From Candidatus Altarchaeota archaeon (lineage in GTDB: Archaea; Altiarchaeota; Altiarchaeia; IMC4; QMZM01), in the NCBI GenBank assembly GCA_018897475.1, contig JAHIKS010000131.1, positions 1 through 27,974 of the forward strand: a stretch of DNA of 27,974 nucleotides, read 5' to 3'. The notes below the pieces were generated by a model. That model was not told the DNA's origin. It was given only the letters and a program-made list of their open reading frames with translations, and made no database searches. A program made the translations under genes and the position numbers. Position 1 is the stretch's first letter. Each line of letters begins with the position of its first letter. Below, in pieces: positions 1-7,302 of this stretch.

Positions 1-5
1 GGTTT

Positions 6-21
6 CTTGCGAAACCGCAAG
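6..21. repeat. Short perfect hairpin at window edge
   Basis: CTTGCG (6-11) and CGCAAG (16-21) form a perfect six-base stem around AAAC. An alternative stem GGTTTC (1-6) with GAAACC (11-16) overlaps it. It could be a terminator or the end of an element lying mostly outside the window; what precedes it cannot be seen. Confidence 0.4.
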
Positions 22-152
22 CCCTCCCCACAAAACATATTTCCTCTACTTCTTTGTTTTTGGAGGGCTCACCCGCCATTATTTTTTTGGGCTCAGCCCG
101 AATGGGTTGGGTCTGTGTTGTGGTGGCGGTCTCGCTGCCGGAGGTAAAAAGA

Positions 153-479
153 ATGAATGCAAAAACTGAACTGGAAGGCGGGTATCTCAGACCTCAGTTG
201 TCTGAGAAGGAACTGGATAGATACGAGCAGGAATATCTTGAATGCTGTTTGATACCAGAGATGGAAGAGAGAGCGGTCAGAAAGGAAGAGGATTACCTTC
301 CTGGCCCCAAGCCAGTGGCAAAAGTGTTAACCGGGCTCAGCAGCAAGTACGTAATTAAAATTAAAACTGACCTGGAAGCAGGGCAACGAATAATTCAGGG
401 ACTTCAGAAACTGCAAGTGGAAATCTCTGACCCGTTTAATAAATTGGGAGGTGATGGGTTAGACACTACAAAAAGTTAG
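153..479 (+). CDS. Hypothetical protein upstream of tnpB
   Basis: I do not recognise this 108-residue protein. The ATG at 153 was chosen because GGAGGT (140-145) lies seven bases before it, an excellent ribosome site; the frame is open back to an ATG at 54 but that start has no such site. The protein is hydrophilic, acidic in its first half (runs such as KELDRYEQEYLE) with no membrane segment or signal. It has no TnpA Y1-transposase HUH motif and is too short for a serine recombinase, so it is not the missing transposase of the neighbouring tnpB. Its last codons overlap a variant of the motif found also at 1092, 14675 and 20590. It may be an old cargo gene or an unrelated chromosomal gene. 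That it is translated is supported mainly by the ribosome site. Confidence 0.55.
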   Translation: MNAKTELEGGYLRPQLSEKELDRYEQEYLECCLIPEMEERAVRKEEDYLPGPKPVAKVLTGLSSKYVIKIKTDLEAGQRIIQGLQKLQVEISDPFNKLGGDGLDTTKS

Positions 480-561
480 ATACTGCATCTACTTAACTTT
501 TTTACTTTTCCGATGCTCTCGCACAAACATTTTGGTATTCTACAACAAAGGGGTAACGACA

Positions 562-1776
562 ATGGTACCATTAACGGTAAATAGAAACTATCGATTCAGG
601 CTCTATCCCAGCAAGTCTCAGGAGATTAGAATGTTGGAGGTTCTAGAGGAATGCAGAAAACTTTACAATTACTTCCTTGAAGAATGGAAGAAGTCTGAGA
701 AAGTGCCTCACAAGTATGATCTACAGGCTCAAATACCCTCCTTGGTAAAGAAATACCCTGCTCTAGAGGATGTTCACTCTAAGACAAGACAATATATTCT
801 CTGGCAACTTTACTCCAACCTTAAAGGATTACGTGGTTTGAAAGAGAAAGGTAGAAAAGTCGGAAGACTCAGGTTCAAAAAGTATGGTCGAATGAAAACA
901 TTTACTTATAATCAAAGTGGTTTCAAGCTCATTGATAAAGGAAATCGATATCAGAGAATCCAGCTATCCAAGATAGGTGAGATACCCGTCAGAGCCCATA
1001 GGAAGGTTGAGGGAAAGATAAAACAGATTTTTGTGAAAAGAACGCCTTCTGGAAAGTGGTTTGCTATTCTTTCTATGGAAACCAAACCAGAAAAGTTAGG
1101 CACTACGGGCAGAGTAATCGGGCTTGACCTGAACATAGAGAACTATCTGACCTACAGCAACGGAGAGAAAGTAGAACATCCTCACGAGATGCTAAAACTT
1201 GAGGAGAGACTGAGGATAGAACATAGAAAACTATCAAGGAAGAAGAAAGGCTCTAAGAACAGGGTAAAACAAAGCTCTAGACTCGCAAGAGTCTATGAGA
1301 GAATAATCGACAGAAGACGGGACTTTTTGCATAAACTTAGCACATACTGCATAGAGAACTACGATTTGATAGCAGTAGAGAAGTTATCGGTAAAAGAGAT
1401 GATGGAAACCTCTTACAACGCCAAGAACACGGTAGACTCTTCATGGTCAACCTTCATTCAGATGCTGTCCTACAAGGCGGAAGGTGCTGGTAGAACGCTT
1501 GTGAAGGTGGACCCCAAAAATACGACACAGAATTGCAGTAGATGTGGAAACCGAGTCTATAAGCAGATATGGATTAGAATGCATAAGTGTCCGTCCTGTG
1601 GTTTAGTCATGGATAGAGACCACAATTCTGCGATAAACATATTAAATAAGGCTCTCTTAGAGGTAGGGTCGGTGCGACCCAAACTAACGCCTGTGGAGAT
1701 GAGACCCCTACTTCATCCGATGGATGGGGCATGTCTCGTCAAGGAAGCAGGAATCCCTATGCGAAGTGTAGGGTAG
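562..1776 (+). CDS. tnpB: TnpB RNA-guided nuclease (IS605 family)
   Basis: TnpB is the ancestor of Cas12: it binds an omega RNA made from the element's right end and cleaves matching DNA beside a short TAM. Counting from the ATG at 562 (404 residues), the RuvC-like site appears complete: Asp in VIGLDLN (about 189), Glu in IAVEKLS (about 273) and Asp in MDRDHNSAIN (about 353). A zinc ribbon lies between the last two (Cys at about 325, 328, 343, 346; CSRCG and CPSCG). The N-terminal helix-turn-helix region has the usual YRFRLYPS start. Length is normal for full-size TnpB, with no frameshift or stop. A TTG at 532 would add ten residues and is less likely. It is convergent with aroA, 16 bases between stops. 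Nuclease activity is inferred from intact residues. Confidence 0.93.
   Translation: MVPLTVNRNYRFRLYPSKSQEIRMLEVLEECRKLYNYFLEEWKKSEKVPHKYDLQAQIPSLVKKYPALEDVHSKTRQYILWQLYSNLKGLRGLKEKGRKVGRLRFKKYGRMKTFTYNQSGFKLIDKGNRYQRIQLSKIGEIPVRAHRKVEGKIKQIFVKRTPSGKWFAILSMETKPEKLGTTGRVIGLDLNIENYLTYSNGEKVEHPHEMLKLEERLRIEHRKLSRKKKGSKNRVKQSSRLARVYERIIDRRRDFLHKLSTYCIENYDLIAVEKLSVKEMMETSYNAKNTVDSSWSTFIQMLSYKAEGAGRTLVKVDPKNTTQNCSRCGNRVYKQIWIRMHKCPSCGLVMDRDHNSAINILNKALLEVGSVRPKLTPVEMRPLLHPMDGACLVKEAGIPMRSVG
1092..1106. repeat. 15-base motif AAAGTTAGGCACTAC, copy within tnpB
   Basis: Exact copy of a motif also at 14675-14689 and 20590-20604. Here it is coding sequence in tnpB (frame reads KLGTT). A diverged version GTTAGACACTAC followed by AAAAA is at 458-474. 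Confidence 0.5.
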
Positions 1777-1785
1777 TTCACTTAT
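1640..1785 (+). ncRNA. Candidate omega RNA at tnpB 3' end
   Basis: The last 130 bases of tnpB are unusually rich in perfect stems: GGGTCG (1666-1671) with CGACCC (1675-1680); CCCTAC (1706-1711) with GTAGGG (1768-1773), extended by TTC/GAA; and CATCC with GGATG around 1713-1725. In IS605-type elements the omega RNA is processed from exactly this place, with the guide read from sequence just beyond the right end, which here would be the 3' edge of aroA. The exact RNA ends are not determinable by eye. Confidence 0.45.
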
Positions 1786-1792
1786 TTGTAGA

Positions 1793-3034
1793 TTATGTTA
1801 TATCTGCACCAACCTTCGTCAAATCCTTAAAGAAGTCAGGATATGATTTTTTAACACAGTCGGAATTCTCAATCACCGTCTCTCCTTCAGCATTAAGCCC
1901 CGCCACGGTGCAGGCCATGGCTATCCTGTGGTCGTTGTGGGGGTCAATTTTGGCGCCAGAAAGCTTACCGTTCTTTATCATCAGACCCTCCCCCCTCTCT
2001 TCTATAGCAGCACCCATCTTTCCCAGTTCAGCAGCCATGGTGGCCAGCCTGTCCGACTCCTTCCCCCTCAGCCTTCCGGCGCTGAGGATTCTTGTCTCTC
2101 CATCCGCGAAGCAGCCAAGAACGGAGAGAATCGGAACCATGTCGGGAATGTCCTTCACATCGATGTCGATTCCCTTCAGATTCGATGTTTTTGTTTTAAT
2201 TGAATTACCATTAATCTCAATTTCAGAGTTCATTCTCTTCAGAATCTCAACAATCCTTCTGTCCCCCTGCACCGATTCCGGATTCAGGCCGGTAATCTCC
2301 ACCCCGCCGTTAATCGCCCCTGCAGCGAGCAGGAAAGCGGCTGAGGAGTAGTCCCCTTCCACCTCATAGTCCATTGCTTTGAAGCTCTGACCGCCCCCGA
2401 CCCTAAGTCCATCGGCCTTAATTCCAAACTCCTTCATCACGGAGATGGTCATATCTACGTAGGGCTTTGATTCCAGCGCTGTCGTGAGCTCAATCTCGAT
2501 TCCCTTCTCTGCGAGAGGGGCAATGAACAGAAGCCCGGAAATGAACTGAGAGCTCACATCGCCGGGAATTCTCACTTTTCCACCCTCAATCTTTCCATTT
2601 CCATTAATAATTATTGAATTTCCTTCAGCCTTTATCTCAATACCAAGCTGCCTCAGCGCGTCCAGCAGCGGCTCTATGGGCCTCTCAGCCAGCCTGCCTT
2701 TGACCTGAATCTTCGTCTCTCCCTCAGCTATAGCAGCCAACGGAAGCAGAAACCTGTATGTAGTCCCTGAGGCTCCGAGTTCTACCGGCTCCTCCGGAGC
2801 CTTCAGCTTTGAACCAGAGACATTCAATGCACCATCAGCTTCATTGATGCCAATTCCAAACTTCCTTAACGCATCCACAGTCTCCCAGGTATCATCACAA
2901 TCCAGAAAATTGATTATTTTAGAATTCCCCTCTGCCAGCGACGCACAGATAATGGCCCTGTGCGTGTAGCTCTTCGATGCGGGAGCCTTGATGCTGCCCT
3001 TCAGCTCAGATTTCCTGACAGTAACTTCAGACAT
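1793..3034 (-). CDS. aroA: 3-phosphoshikimate 1-carboxyvinyltransferase (EPSP synthase)
   Basis: Sixth step of the shikimate pathway: joins shikimate-3-phosphate and phosphoenolpyruvate to give EPSP, in the cytosol. The 413-residue protein shows the family landmarks in order: ASKSYTHRAI near the N-terminus (substrate-binding Lys, Ser, Arg), LGASGTTYRF (PEP-loop region), DYSSAAFLL in the middle, DIPDMVPIL with the catalytic Asp, GRLRGKESDRL, and NDHRIAM near the C-terminus. Length is typical of archaeal AroA. The ATG at 3034 gives the standard N-terminus. No other shikimate gene is adjacent. It lies 46 bases after the tautomerase-like gene on the same strand, but a T tract between them suggests separate transcripts. 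Three GAATTC sites fall within it, as in other core genes here. Confidence 0.96.
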   Translation of the reverse strand: MSEVTVRKSELKGSIKAPASKSYTHRAIICASLAEGNSKIINFLDCDDTWETVDALRKFGIGINEADGALNVSGSKLKAPEEPVELGASGTTYRFLLPLAAIAEGETKIQVKGRLAERPIEPLLDALRQLGIEIKAEGNSIIINGNGKIEGGKVRIPGDVSSQFISGLLFIAPLAEKGIEIELTTALESKPYVDMTISVMKEFGIKADGLRVGGGQSFKAMDYEVEGDYSSAAFLLAAGAINGGVEITGLNPESVQGDRRIVEILKRMNSEIEINGNSIKTKTSNLKGIDIDVKDIPDMVPILSVLGCFADGETRILSAGRLRGKESDRLATMAAELGKMGAAIEERGEGLMIKNGKLSGAKIDPHNDHRIAMACTVAGLNAEGETVIENSDCVKKSYPDFFKDLTKVGADIT

Positions 3035-3058
3035 AATTAAATCTGTGATTTCGGGGTA

Positions 3059-3065
3059 AAAAAAG
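3059..3065 (-). terminator. Poly-T terminator after tautomerase gene
   Basis: A run of seven A on the plus strand is a T tract on the minus strand, 15 bases beyond the tautomerase stop codon. Archaeal transcripts commonly end at such T tracts without a hairpin. It lies just before aroA, so aroA may have its own promoter. Confidence 0.4.
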
Positions 3066-3080
3066 AGGTTACTATCCCCT

Positions 3081-3311
3081 CTAAGGCTTATGGGAGGATT
3101 TTAGATGGGGCAGCTTCTCTGCCAAATCCTTGAATTTCACGGAATGCTGTTCGCCCCCGCTTCCCCAGTTATCCAGTTGGGTTTCATGAATGACCACCGT
3201 CACTGCCTGGGCCGGCATACCAAACTCCACAAAAATATCAGTAATCTTCTTTATCAATTCAGGTTTTCTTTCCTTTTCCATGGGCCACGTTTCAATGGTT
3301 ACTATTGGCAT
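3081..3311 (-). CDS. 4-oxalocrotonate tautomerase family protein
   Basis: Small 76-residue member of the tautomerase superfamily, in which Pro at position 2 (the N-terminal residue after Met removal) is the general base. The start MPIVTIETWP and the later segment DNWGSGGEQHS match the family's usual framework (NWGxGG). GAGGT lies about seven bases before the ATG. In 4-oxalocrotonate tautomerase an Arg sits about ten residues after the catalytic Pro; that region here reads PMEKER, so the canonical substrate and any classic activity are uncertain. At 76 residues it is longer than the roughly 62-residue classic enzyme because of a C-terminal tail ending in SSHKP. No aromatic-degradation genes are nearby. 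Confidence 0.85.
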   Translation of the reverse strand: MPIVTIETWPMEKERKPELIKKITDIFVEFGMPAQAVTVVIHETQLDNWGSGGEQHSVKFKDLAEKLPHLKSSHKP

Positions 3312-3344
3312 TTTTATTACCTCATTTTATTATCGCTGGTGCCA

Positions 3345-3980
3345 TTATACGCCTCTAGTTAGTATATACATAACTATTCCTCCAAACACCGCAGAAAGAA
3401 CCGAGAGTATTATTGCATCCCTATTCTTCTCTAAAAAGCCAATATCCTCTCTTCTACTCTTCAATATTATGATATTGGGCCTCCAAAAAAATGATAAAAA
3501 CATAATACTTATACCTATAAGTGTCAAAATAACTCCAATACTCACTGATACATTTTCATTATATATTGTAATTCCCCCTAACATTGAGGTTAACATTAAT
3601 AAGTTACCCGATAACACCAAAACAATACTACTCCACCTATTATACACGAGATTTAAAAAACTTCTTTTATTTTTTATTAATACATCCTCAATTTTTTTAA
3701 CTATGCCACATGTTACTGTAGTATCTTCAGTAGAGAATATATGTGTGTTGCGACCGACTTCTACCATTATGTAGGGCTGTCTTCCAACTATTCTTAAAAA
3801 ATTAATAAAAGTTTTATCTATATCCTCTAACTCATTCAGTTTTAACTCATAATCTTCGGTTTGAAGCTCTATATCCCTACAACCTTCATTCTTCAAAATT
3901 TCAACTATCTCTTTGATATCATTGGGGTATAATTTTACAGGGGATAAACACACCATTATTTCCTTTCTTAACTTTTTCAT
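3345..3980 (-). CDS. Membrane protein of the GHKL ATPase pair
   Basis: Unrecognised 211-residue protein. The second Met (3980) was chosen over an upstream ATG at 3992 because GGTGA lies five bases before it. Residues 1-115 form a soluble, mostly acidic domain; three membrane helices follow at about 117-140, 146-166 and 190-208. The loop between the second and third helices is charged (KSRREDIGFLEKNRD). It begins 25 bases after the ATPase stop codon, on the same strand, so the two are very likely co-transcribed. The gene is markedly AT-rich compared with aroA and herA, has no GAATTC site, and probably arrived with the ATPase. A soluble sensor or adaptor domain joined to a membrane helix bundle is common in defence effectors, but no catalytic or pore motif can be named. 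Confidence 0.75.
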   Translation of the reverse strand: MKKLRKEIMVCLSPVKLYPNDIKEIVEILKNEGCRDIELQTEDYELKLNELEDIDKTFINFLRIVGRQPYIMVEVGRNTHIFSTEDTTVTCGIVKKIEDVLIKNKRSFLNLVYNRWSSIVLVLSGNLLMLTSMLGGITIYNENVSVSIGVILTLIGISIMFLSFFWRPNIIILKSRREDIGFLEKNRDAIILSVLSAVFGGIVMYILTRGV

Positions 3981-4005
3981 AATCTTCACCATCTAATTAC
4001 TGAAT

Positions 4006-5466
4006 TTAGTCATTTTCTAATTCAGCATCAATGGAAGCTAATCTTCTTTCCAATTTCTTTTTTTCCTCCAATTTCTTTTCTTTATCTATCTGATTTTTCA
4101 TTGCAAAATTAAGTTCACGAAGTATATTGTTGCGGGTATCTATGACATCTGCATTTATACCCTTTTCTTTAATTAAATATTTTGCAATGGCCTCTGCAAC
4201 CCCTATTTTTGCACAACCAACCAAGTCGTTACTTCCAAATAAACGAGAATCTTCATTGAGAAATATATGTATCTCATCATTCACACATCTATCGTAAATC
4301 CAATCTTTATCCCCTCTAAATTTTTGTAATGATATTACCAACTTGATTTTTTCTTCATTGATTTCTATTTCGTAACGGGGGTAGTCTGTCTCTGTCCCTA
4401 TAAGTTCTGATATTACAGCAGGATATTCTATACTCCCTCTAGATATTTGATTAATCTGTTTGGACTCAAACAATCGCTGTATTTCCCCTTTAATCTTTTT
4501 TTCAAGTCTCTCACTTTTTGATCTTTTACCATAATGTCTTGATTTTCTCGTTAACTCAAATTTCTCCGTCAATTCCTTAATTGCCCCCTCTGCAAGCTTA
4601 TATTCTCGTGACTCTTCAATAAATTCTCTCTTGTTATGGGTTACAGGTACATGGTCTAAATGAACTTCACCAACTATTCTAGCTACCTCTGGATGGGGAT
4701 TGAATCCAATCTTCTGAAATGTTTTTATTAATCTATTTCCCTTAAACAGGTTGAAGCCATAGTTCCCTTTCACTGAGCGTGTTGCTAGTAGACCCCACCA
4801 TCCATTAATTACATGTCCATCACCACTTGGGATTTCAAATTTATGCCTCCCCTCCCTTGTGAGTTTAAATTTAAATGGCTTACAAAATTTCCTATTAACC
4901 TTTATCTTCACCTCATTATTCTCAATAAAAGAACCAAACCTCATTGAAAAGGCATCCTTGTAGATAGTAGATAGCTGTGGGTAGTAGTTAAATCTCAGTT
5001 TGCTTATTTCTATTATTGTATTGTGTTCGCTTTTGGGAGACTCTTCTACCCGAAGCGTATGCTCCCAACTATTTTTTTCCTTCCATTTGTCTTCATCATA
5101 TTCAATAATATATCTTTGAGTCCCTCCCTCTTTTGTTGTCTCTATTCTGAATGTCTGACCCAGTGCAGTACATGCTGTTTTCAACCCCAATCCAAATTCT
5201 CCGAGTTTGTTCTTTTTTGTTGAGTGAGCCAATCGCATTGCGTTTATTGCAGTTTTTTCATCCATTCCCTGACCATTATCTCTAATAATGATTCTATCCT
5301 CATCCATAACAACTTCCACAATTAGTTGCTTTCCCGGTATTGCAGCATCTATGCTATTCTCTATGAGCTCCGCTAATGCTTCTTGGTTTTTATATCCGCT
5401 CTTACCCAACTTAGGCATTATACTCGTGTCCGGAGTTATATCAACCTTTTTATCTGTCATTTTCAA
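4006..5466 (-). CDS. GHKL (Hsp90/MutL/MORC-type) ATPase
   Basis: A 486-residue protein whose N-terminal 110 residues are a clear GHKL ATPase: N box ELIENSIDA (33-41, with the catalytic-type Glu and Mg-binding Asn), G1 box DNGQGMD (63-69), and the ATP lid ending in GEFGLGLKTA (89-98). It has no dimerisation/phosphoacceptor His domain, so it is not a two-component kinase; the layout resembles the MutL/Hsp90/MORC branch, which closes as a dimer on ATP. Residues about 180-310 are likely the transducer-like domain. The C-terminus is charged and coiled (KKLEEKKKLERRLAS). The gene is AT-rich, lacks GAATTC, and is followed at once by the three-helix membrane gene. MORC-like and other GHKL ATPases occur in prokaryotic anti-phage loci; a defence role here is inference. 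The substrate or partner beyond the membrane protein is unknown. Confidence 0.88.
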   Translation of the reverse strand: MKMTDKKVDITPDTSIMPKLGKSGYKNQEALAELIENSIDAAIPGKQLIVEVVMDEDRIIIRDNGQGMDEKTAINAMRLAHSTKKNKLGEFGLGLKTACTALGQTFRIETTKEGGTQRYIIEYDEDKWKEKNSWEHTLRVEESPKSEHNTIIEISKLRFNYYPQLSTIYKDAFSMRFGSFIENNEVKIKVNRKFCKPFKFKLTREGRHKFEIPSGDGHVINGWWGLLATRSVKGNYGFNLFKGNRLIKTFQKIGFNPHPEVARIVGEVHLDHVPVTHNKREFIEESREYKLAEGAIKELTEKFELTRKSRHYGKRSKSERLEKKIKGEIQRLFESKQINQISRGSIEYPAVISELIGTETDYPRYEIEINEEKIKLVISLQKFRGDKDWIYDRCVNDEIHIFLNEDSRLFGSNDLVGCAKIGVAEAIAKYLIKEKGINADVIDTRNNILRELNFAMKNQIDKEKKLEEKKKLERRLASIDAELEND

Positions 5467-5863
5467 TTCTTAACTTCTCATTCTTATCAACTACATGGGT
5501 AGTCCGCCATGTGCTGATACCTTTAGGTTTACGTCCTTGGGGCTGCTACATACACATGGCGGACCGTCTATTTTTGACACTGACCCACCGAAGAAGTTAC
5601 TCTTCTCCATGTCCCATGTCAAGGTCGGCAGTATATAATTGCTCATCGATGTTTAAATATGGCGATTATAACGATATCGATGATAATATTATAAAATTTT
5701 AAAATATTTGATAAGTTAAATTCAAAATAACATAATGCAAAACTCAAGAAAACGCATCTTACGAGCAATGTAATAATTATAAATATTTTATATGATTTAT
5801 AATAATGGCTCGCATCGTATCACTTTCAGCTTTGTTATGTAAGAACCCACACCTCATCATTTA
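5467..5863. other. Gene-free interval, very AT-rich on its right half
   Basis: About 400 bases between the ATPase start and the herA stop. I see no convincing gene. The left part holds a perfect 12-base inverted repeat (listed separately). From about 5640 to 5810 it is extremely AT-rich, with CGAT-containing words repeated (around 5645, 5670, 5677) and a palindromic A/T run near 5690. It is the likely promoter zone of the ATPase operon and perhaps the edge of an insertion. Confidence 0.5.
5502..5564. repeat. Perfect 12-base inverted repeat upstream of ATPase operon
   Basis: GTCCGCCATGTG (5502-5513) and CACATGGCGGAC (5553-5564) are perfect reverse complements, 39 bases apart. TGGGT (5496-5500) and ACCCA (5583-5587) could extend the pairing after a bulge, and the loop holds a small ACCT/AGGT hairpin. 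It begins 36 bases upstream of the ATPase start, so it is either an operator, a hairpin in the leader RNA, or a relic of a mobile element end. The stem is GC-rich in AT-rich surroundings. Confidence 0.7.
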
Positions 5864-7270
5864 TCAGGCATACCCGAAGCCCGCAACCTCGACCTTCTGT
5901 GCTACCTTGAAGTCGAACTTCTTATGCTTCTCTTTTTCGACCTCAATCCTGTCGACATCACAGACAAGGAAGGGAATCCGGTTCATCGCTCCTGCAACAA
6001 TGCACTCTCCCACATCAAGGCTGTCCAGGTCCTTTATTATCTCATCATTTATGGACTCGAAGGACTTCCGGATGTGGTCCTTGTCGTTCGGGTTCGTGAT
6101 ATGCATGTAGATTCCGGTATTGCACTGCGAAAGAATTTCCTCGTCTATCTTGCTGGGCTTCTGCGAGATTACACAGAGCCCCAGGCCGAATTTCCTTCCC
6201 TCTGATGCTATTCTCTGCAGCTGGTACTTGCATGAATGGGAAAGCTTGGCGCTGCAGTAGTTGTGGGCTTCCTCTACAACAAGGAGAAGTGGGAATTCTA
6301 CCCCGTTCTCCATCTGGTTCTCCTTTCTTATCCTGCCCTGTAACAATTCCTTTGATATGTAGGAGACGACCGCCTGCCTGACTCCTTGTGAGGCGTAGGA
6401 TGCATCAATGACGGTTATCTGATACGGCTTCACCATGCCAACTATATCGGTTCCCAGCTTGTCAAAGACGTTCTTGAAGATTCTATCGAGGCCCATCAAT
6501 CGCCTCTTTAGTGCCTTTGCCGTCTCTTCATGGATGACATCATTGTCGACATTATCACATTCTCCTATTATGTCCTGCAGCAGGAATTCCCTTCCACTTA
6601 ATCTATCTAAAATCAGCCCGAGGGCGGACTTCTGCGTCTCGTTCAGATAGATGAAATGGGAGAAGTCCTCGGCCGACAGCTCAGAGACCGGAATCTTCAG
6701 CTCTTTGTAGCCCTGCTTCGGATGCTTTACCGTATGAATATCAATTATGGTTGATTTCTCAACGCACTTCGATAACAGCTTTGGATACTCCCCGTGCGTG
6801 TCAACGACTATTACCGGCAGTCCGAGGGAGGAGAATTCCTTTATCAGGTTCGCTGCAGCATACGACTTCCCGGCTCCGGTGCTTGCTAGTATTGCAAGAT
6901 GCCTGTCATACTCGGCAGGATTCAGGAACGCCCTCGCCTCGGTCCCATAGACCCTGCCCATGCTGATGTTTGATTCGGAGGAAAGGATTCCTTCAAGCTC
7001 TTCTTTATTAGCAAGGAGGACTTCAGTATAGGGCTCAATCGGCCTTTTAATCCTGGCCAGGTTCCCGTCCGAAACCTTCCCGAATATCTGCACTCTGGCT
7101 ATTAGTTTCTGTTTTGAGCCTATTTTTTCATCCTCCTTGTAGAGCATGTAGGCAACGATACCGTAGGAGTCAGAGATTTTGAGTATGGTCCCTAGCTCGA
7201 CCTGTTCGCTCTTCACAAGAACGTCAATTTCGCTTCCCTCCGATGAGATGACCATGCCGACGGAAGACAT
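5864..7270 (-). CDS. herA: HerA-like FtsK/HerA-superfamily ATPase
   Basis: A hexameric DNA-translocating ATPase of the HerA family, which with the nuclease NurA resects DNA ends in archaeal recombination. The 468-residue protein has an N-terminal beta-rich HAS-barrel-like region (1-85), then the DUF87 ATPase core with Walker A STGAGKS (130-136), VVDTHGEYP after strand 2, Walker B LLLVVEEAHN (329-338), and downstream ISQKPSKID, ending in a C-terminal segment typical of HerA. Length is normal. No nurA, mre11 or rad50 is in the window, so the partner must lie elsewhere; a different HerA-like role (for example defence-linked) is possible, though the gene has core-like composition with GAATTC sites. 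A TATA-like box at 7292-7299 suggests it has its own leaderless promoter. Confidence 0.88.
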   Translation of the reverse strand: MSSVGMVISSEGSEIDVLVKSEQVELGTILKISDSYGIVAYMLYKEDEKIGSKQKLIARVQIFGKVSDGNLARIKRPIEPYTEVLLANKEELEGILSSESNISMGRVYGTEARAFLNPAEYDRHLAILASTGAGKSYAAANLIKEFSSLGLPVIVVDTHGEYPKLLSKCVEKSTIIDIHTVKHPKQGYKELKIPVSELSAEDFSHFIYLNETQKSALGLILDRLSGREFLLQDIIGECDNVDNDVIHEETAKALKRRLMGLDRIFKNVFDKLGTDIVGMVKPYQITVIDASYASQGVRQAVVSYISKELLQGRIRKENQMENGVEFPLLLVVEEAHNYCSAKLSHSCKYQLQRIASEGRKFGLGLCVISQKPSKIDEEILSQCNTGIYMHITNPNDKDHIRKSFESINDEIIKDLDSLDVGECIVAGAMNRIPFLVCDVDRIEVEKEKHKKFDFKVAQKVEVAGFGYA

Positions 7271-7291
7271 GTAAATTTATCAGATTCAGCA

Positions 7292-7299
7292 GATATAAG
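7292..7299 (-). promoter_or_regulatory. TATA-like box for herA
   Basis: On the minus strand this reads CTTATATC, 22-29 bases before the herA ATG (7270), the spacing expected for a leaderless archaeal transcript. It sits in the 32-base gap after the permease gene. Confidence 0.5.
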
Positions 7300-7302
7300 A
7301 TG

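Larger units (their letters stand above)
500..1785 (+). mobile_element. IS605-type tnpB-only element (boundaries approximate)
   Basis: The element consists of an intact tnpB with no tnpA visible on either side. The left boundary is placed loosely before the start region of tnpB; the right boundary just after the stop codon, where the stem-rich right end finishes and aroA begins within 17 bases. IS200/IS605 elements make no target duplication, so none is expected. Such tnpB-only elements need TnpA supplied from elsewhere to move. Confidence 0.55.

Noticed and set aside
54..152. N-terminal extension of the first gene from an ATG at 54
   Set aside because: The ATG at 153 has a GGAGGT site at ideal distance; the extension is hydrophobic and Val-rich with no ribosome site.
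1731..2351. Plus-strand frame of about 200 residues opposite aroA, and one at 3190-3774 opposite the membrane gene
   Set aside because: Both mirror well-supported minus-strand genes and show no family motif.
4006..5466. Two-component sensor kinase
   Set aside because: The GHKL domain is N-terminal and there is no phospho-accepting His domain or response regulator beside it.
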